Of a stretch of DNA of 64,000 nucleotides, positions 63,651 through 64,000 are shown piece by piece; positions within the stretch are counted from its first letter, which is position 1; each line of letters starts with the position of its first letter. Source of the DNA: Acidobacteriota bacterium. Lineage in GTDB: Bacteria; Acidobacteriota; Terriglobia; Terriglobales; Acidobacteriaceae. A model generated the notes under the pieces. The model searched no databases, had not been told where the DNA came from, and saw only the letters and a program-made list of their open reading frames with translations. The stretch covers positions 1 to 64,000 of the forward strand of contig JABCZC010000017.1 of NCBI GenBank assembly GCA_013289875.1. The letters run 5' to 3'. Both the position numbers and the translations under genes were made by a program.

Positions 63651-64000
63651 TTGGACGAACTGACGCCGCAACCGGAGATCCCCGGGGTAACAACACCGCC
63701 TGAGCTAATCACGTCGGAGACGCCGCCATTGCCCGCCCCAGCGAAGCGTGGCCTGCGGTGGGTCTTCGTGGGAGAGAATGGCATTCGCGCGGGCTGGGGC
63801 ATACTGCTGTTCGTGCTGATCTTTTTAGCGTCAGCATTCCTGATCGGGACCCTGGTGCGGTTTCTTGTGCACCCCAAGCCGGTACCGCGGGGCGCCGCGT
63901 TTACTCCGAGACTGGGGCTGATCTCGGAAGGACTACAGGTATTTTGCGTTTTTGTAGCCACGGCGGCGATGGCGCTGATCGAGAAGCGGCCGGTGTTGTA
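63651..64000 (+). CDS. CPBP intramembrane protease, N-terminal part
   Basis: The frame runs off the right edge after about 116 codons. TTG 63651 has GGAG seven bases upstream; ATG 63645 is in frame but only one base from it. The Pro-rich N-terminus precedes KRGLRWVFVGENGIRAGWGI and a first helix (LLFVLIFLASAFLIGTLV), then a second helix beginning near VFCVFVATAAMALI. This opening is typical of CPBP (Rce1-like) membrane proteases in Acidobacteria. The catalytic EExxxR lies beyond the window, so the assignment is provisional. Confidence 0.65.
   Translation, partial: MDELTPQPEIPGVTTPPELITSETPPLPAPAKRGLRWVFVGENGIRAGWGILLFVLIFLASAFLIGTLVRFLVHPKPVPRGAAFTPRLGLISEGLQVFCVFVATAAMALIEKRPVL

Overview
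The window looks like a high-GC acidobacterial chromosome of the Terriglobia/Acidobacteriales type (Edaphobacter, Granulicella, Terriglobus and relatives). The taxon is inferred from gene content, not from a marker gene. The clues are an Oar-like TonB-dependent receptor with an N-terminal carboxypeptidase-regulatory-like domain, two 'VWFA-related' secreted proteins, an S55-type secreted protein, many secreted proteins of unknown function, and several dispersed short repeats. No rRNA, tRNA, CRISPR array, transposase, integrase or phage gene was found.

Layout. 1-9.5 kb: a cut-off exported protein, a large TonB-dependent receptor, a lipoprotein gene 6 bp downstream of sucA (2-oxoglutarate dehydrogenase E1), two exported unknowns and a small K+ channel. 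9.5-12.4 kb: a block holding two broken MFS-transporter tails, a glycine-rich collagen-like protein, an unknown partner and an AraC-type regulator. The block is bounded by diverged direct repeats of an MFS 3' end. 12.4-16 kb: the intact MFS transporter, an M24-fold protein that seems to have lost its metal ligands, and heme A synthase. 16-19 kb: an exported LEA-like protein, a frameshifted FUSC-family transporter, an SDR oxidoreductase and an ArsR regulator with a clear palindromic operator. 19-24 kb: a VWFA-related protein, an S55 protein with an in-frame repeat insertion, a zinc alcohol dehydrogenase and an AhpD-fold protein. 24-33 kb: a mostly co-directional run with a secreted beta-propeller protein, a LolC/E-like permease, a zinc-dependent phospholipase-C-like protein, a LolD-like ATPase and ClpC, then YtxH and an acyltransferase. 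34-39.7 kb: thiC, divergent from a cytochrome c maturation cluster (ccmE-ccmA-ybaK-ccmB-ccmC and two tandem CcmD-like micro-genes). 39.7-43.8 kb: a second VWFA-related protein, a Cys/His-rich small membrane protein and a second TonB receptor. 43.8-47.3 kb: GDP-fucose and polysaccharide genes (fcl, gmd, WcaI-like glycosyltransferase). 47.4-53.6 kb: an orphan ABC permease, a YfcE-like phosphoesterase, a tandem segmental duplication (NAD(P)-binding and NTF2-like genes), a repeat-dense region, an exported protein, a beta-helix protein and an ASCH-domain protein. 53.6-64 kb: a YjbR protein, a pentapeptide-repeat protein with a TIR-like C-terminal domain, an aldose-1-epimerase homologue, a cNMP-sensing histidine kinase, an alpha/beta hydrolase, a DsbA-like protein, a peroxiredoxin, a DHH phosphoesterase, a TPR-glycosyltransferase and the start of a CPBP protease.

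How the genes work together. The best supported functional unit is the ccm cluster: CcmA, CcmB and CcmC handle heme for the CcmE chaperone, which here is the Cys (CxxxY) variant. A YbaK-type tRNA deacylase is translationally coupled between ccmA and ccmB. Heme A synthase elsewhere in the window also points to aerobic respiration. gmd and fcl make GDP-L-fucose, probably for the exopolysaccharide built by the neighbouring glycosyltransferase. The ATPase and permease flanking the phospholipase-like gene probably form a lipoprotein or lipid export complex. The most interesting places for undescribed biology are the glycine-rich/unknown/AraC block at 9.9-12.4 kb, the pentapeptide-TIR-like protein at 54-55 kb, the small Cys/His protein paired with a TonB receptor at 41 kb, and the tandem CcmD-like genes.
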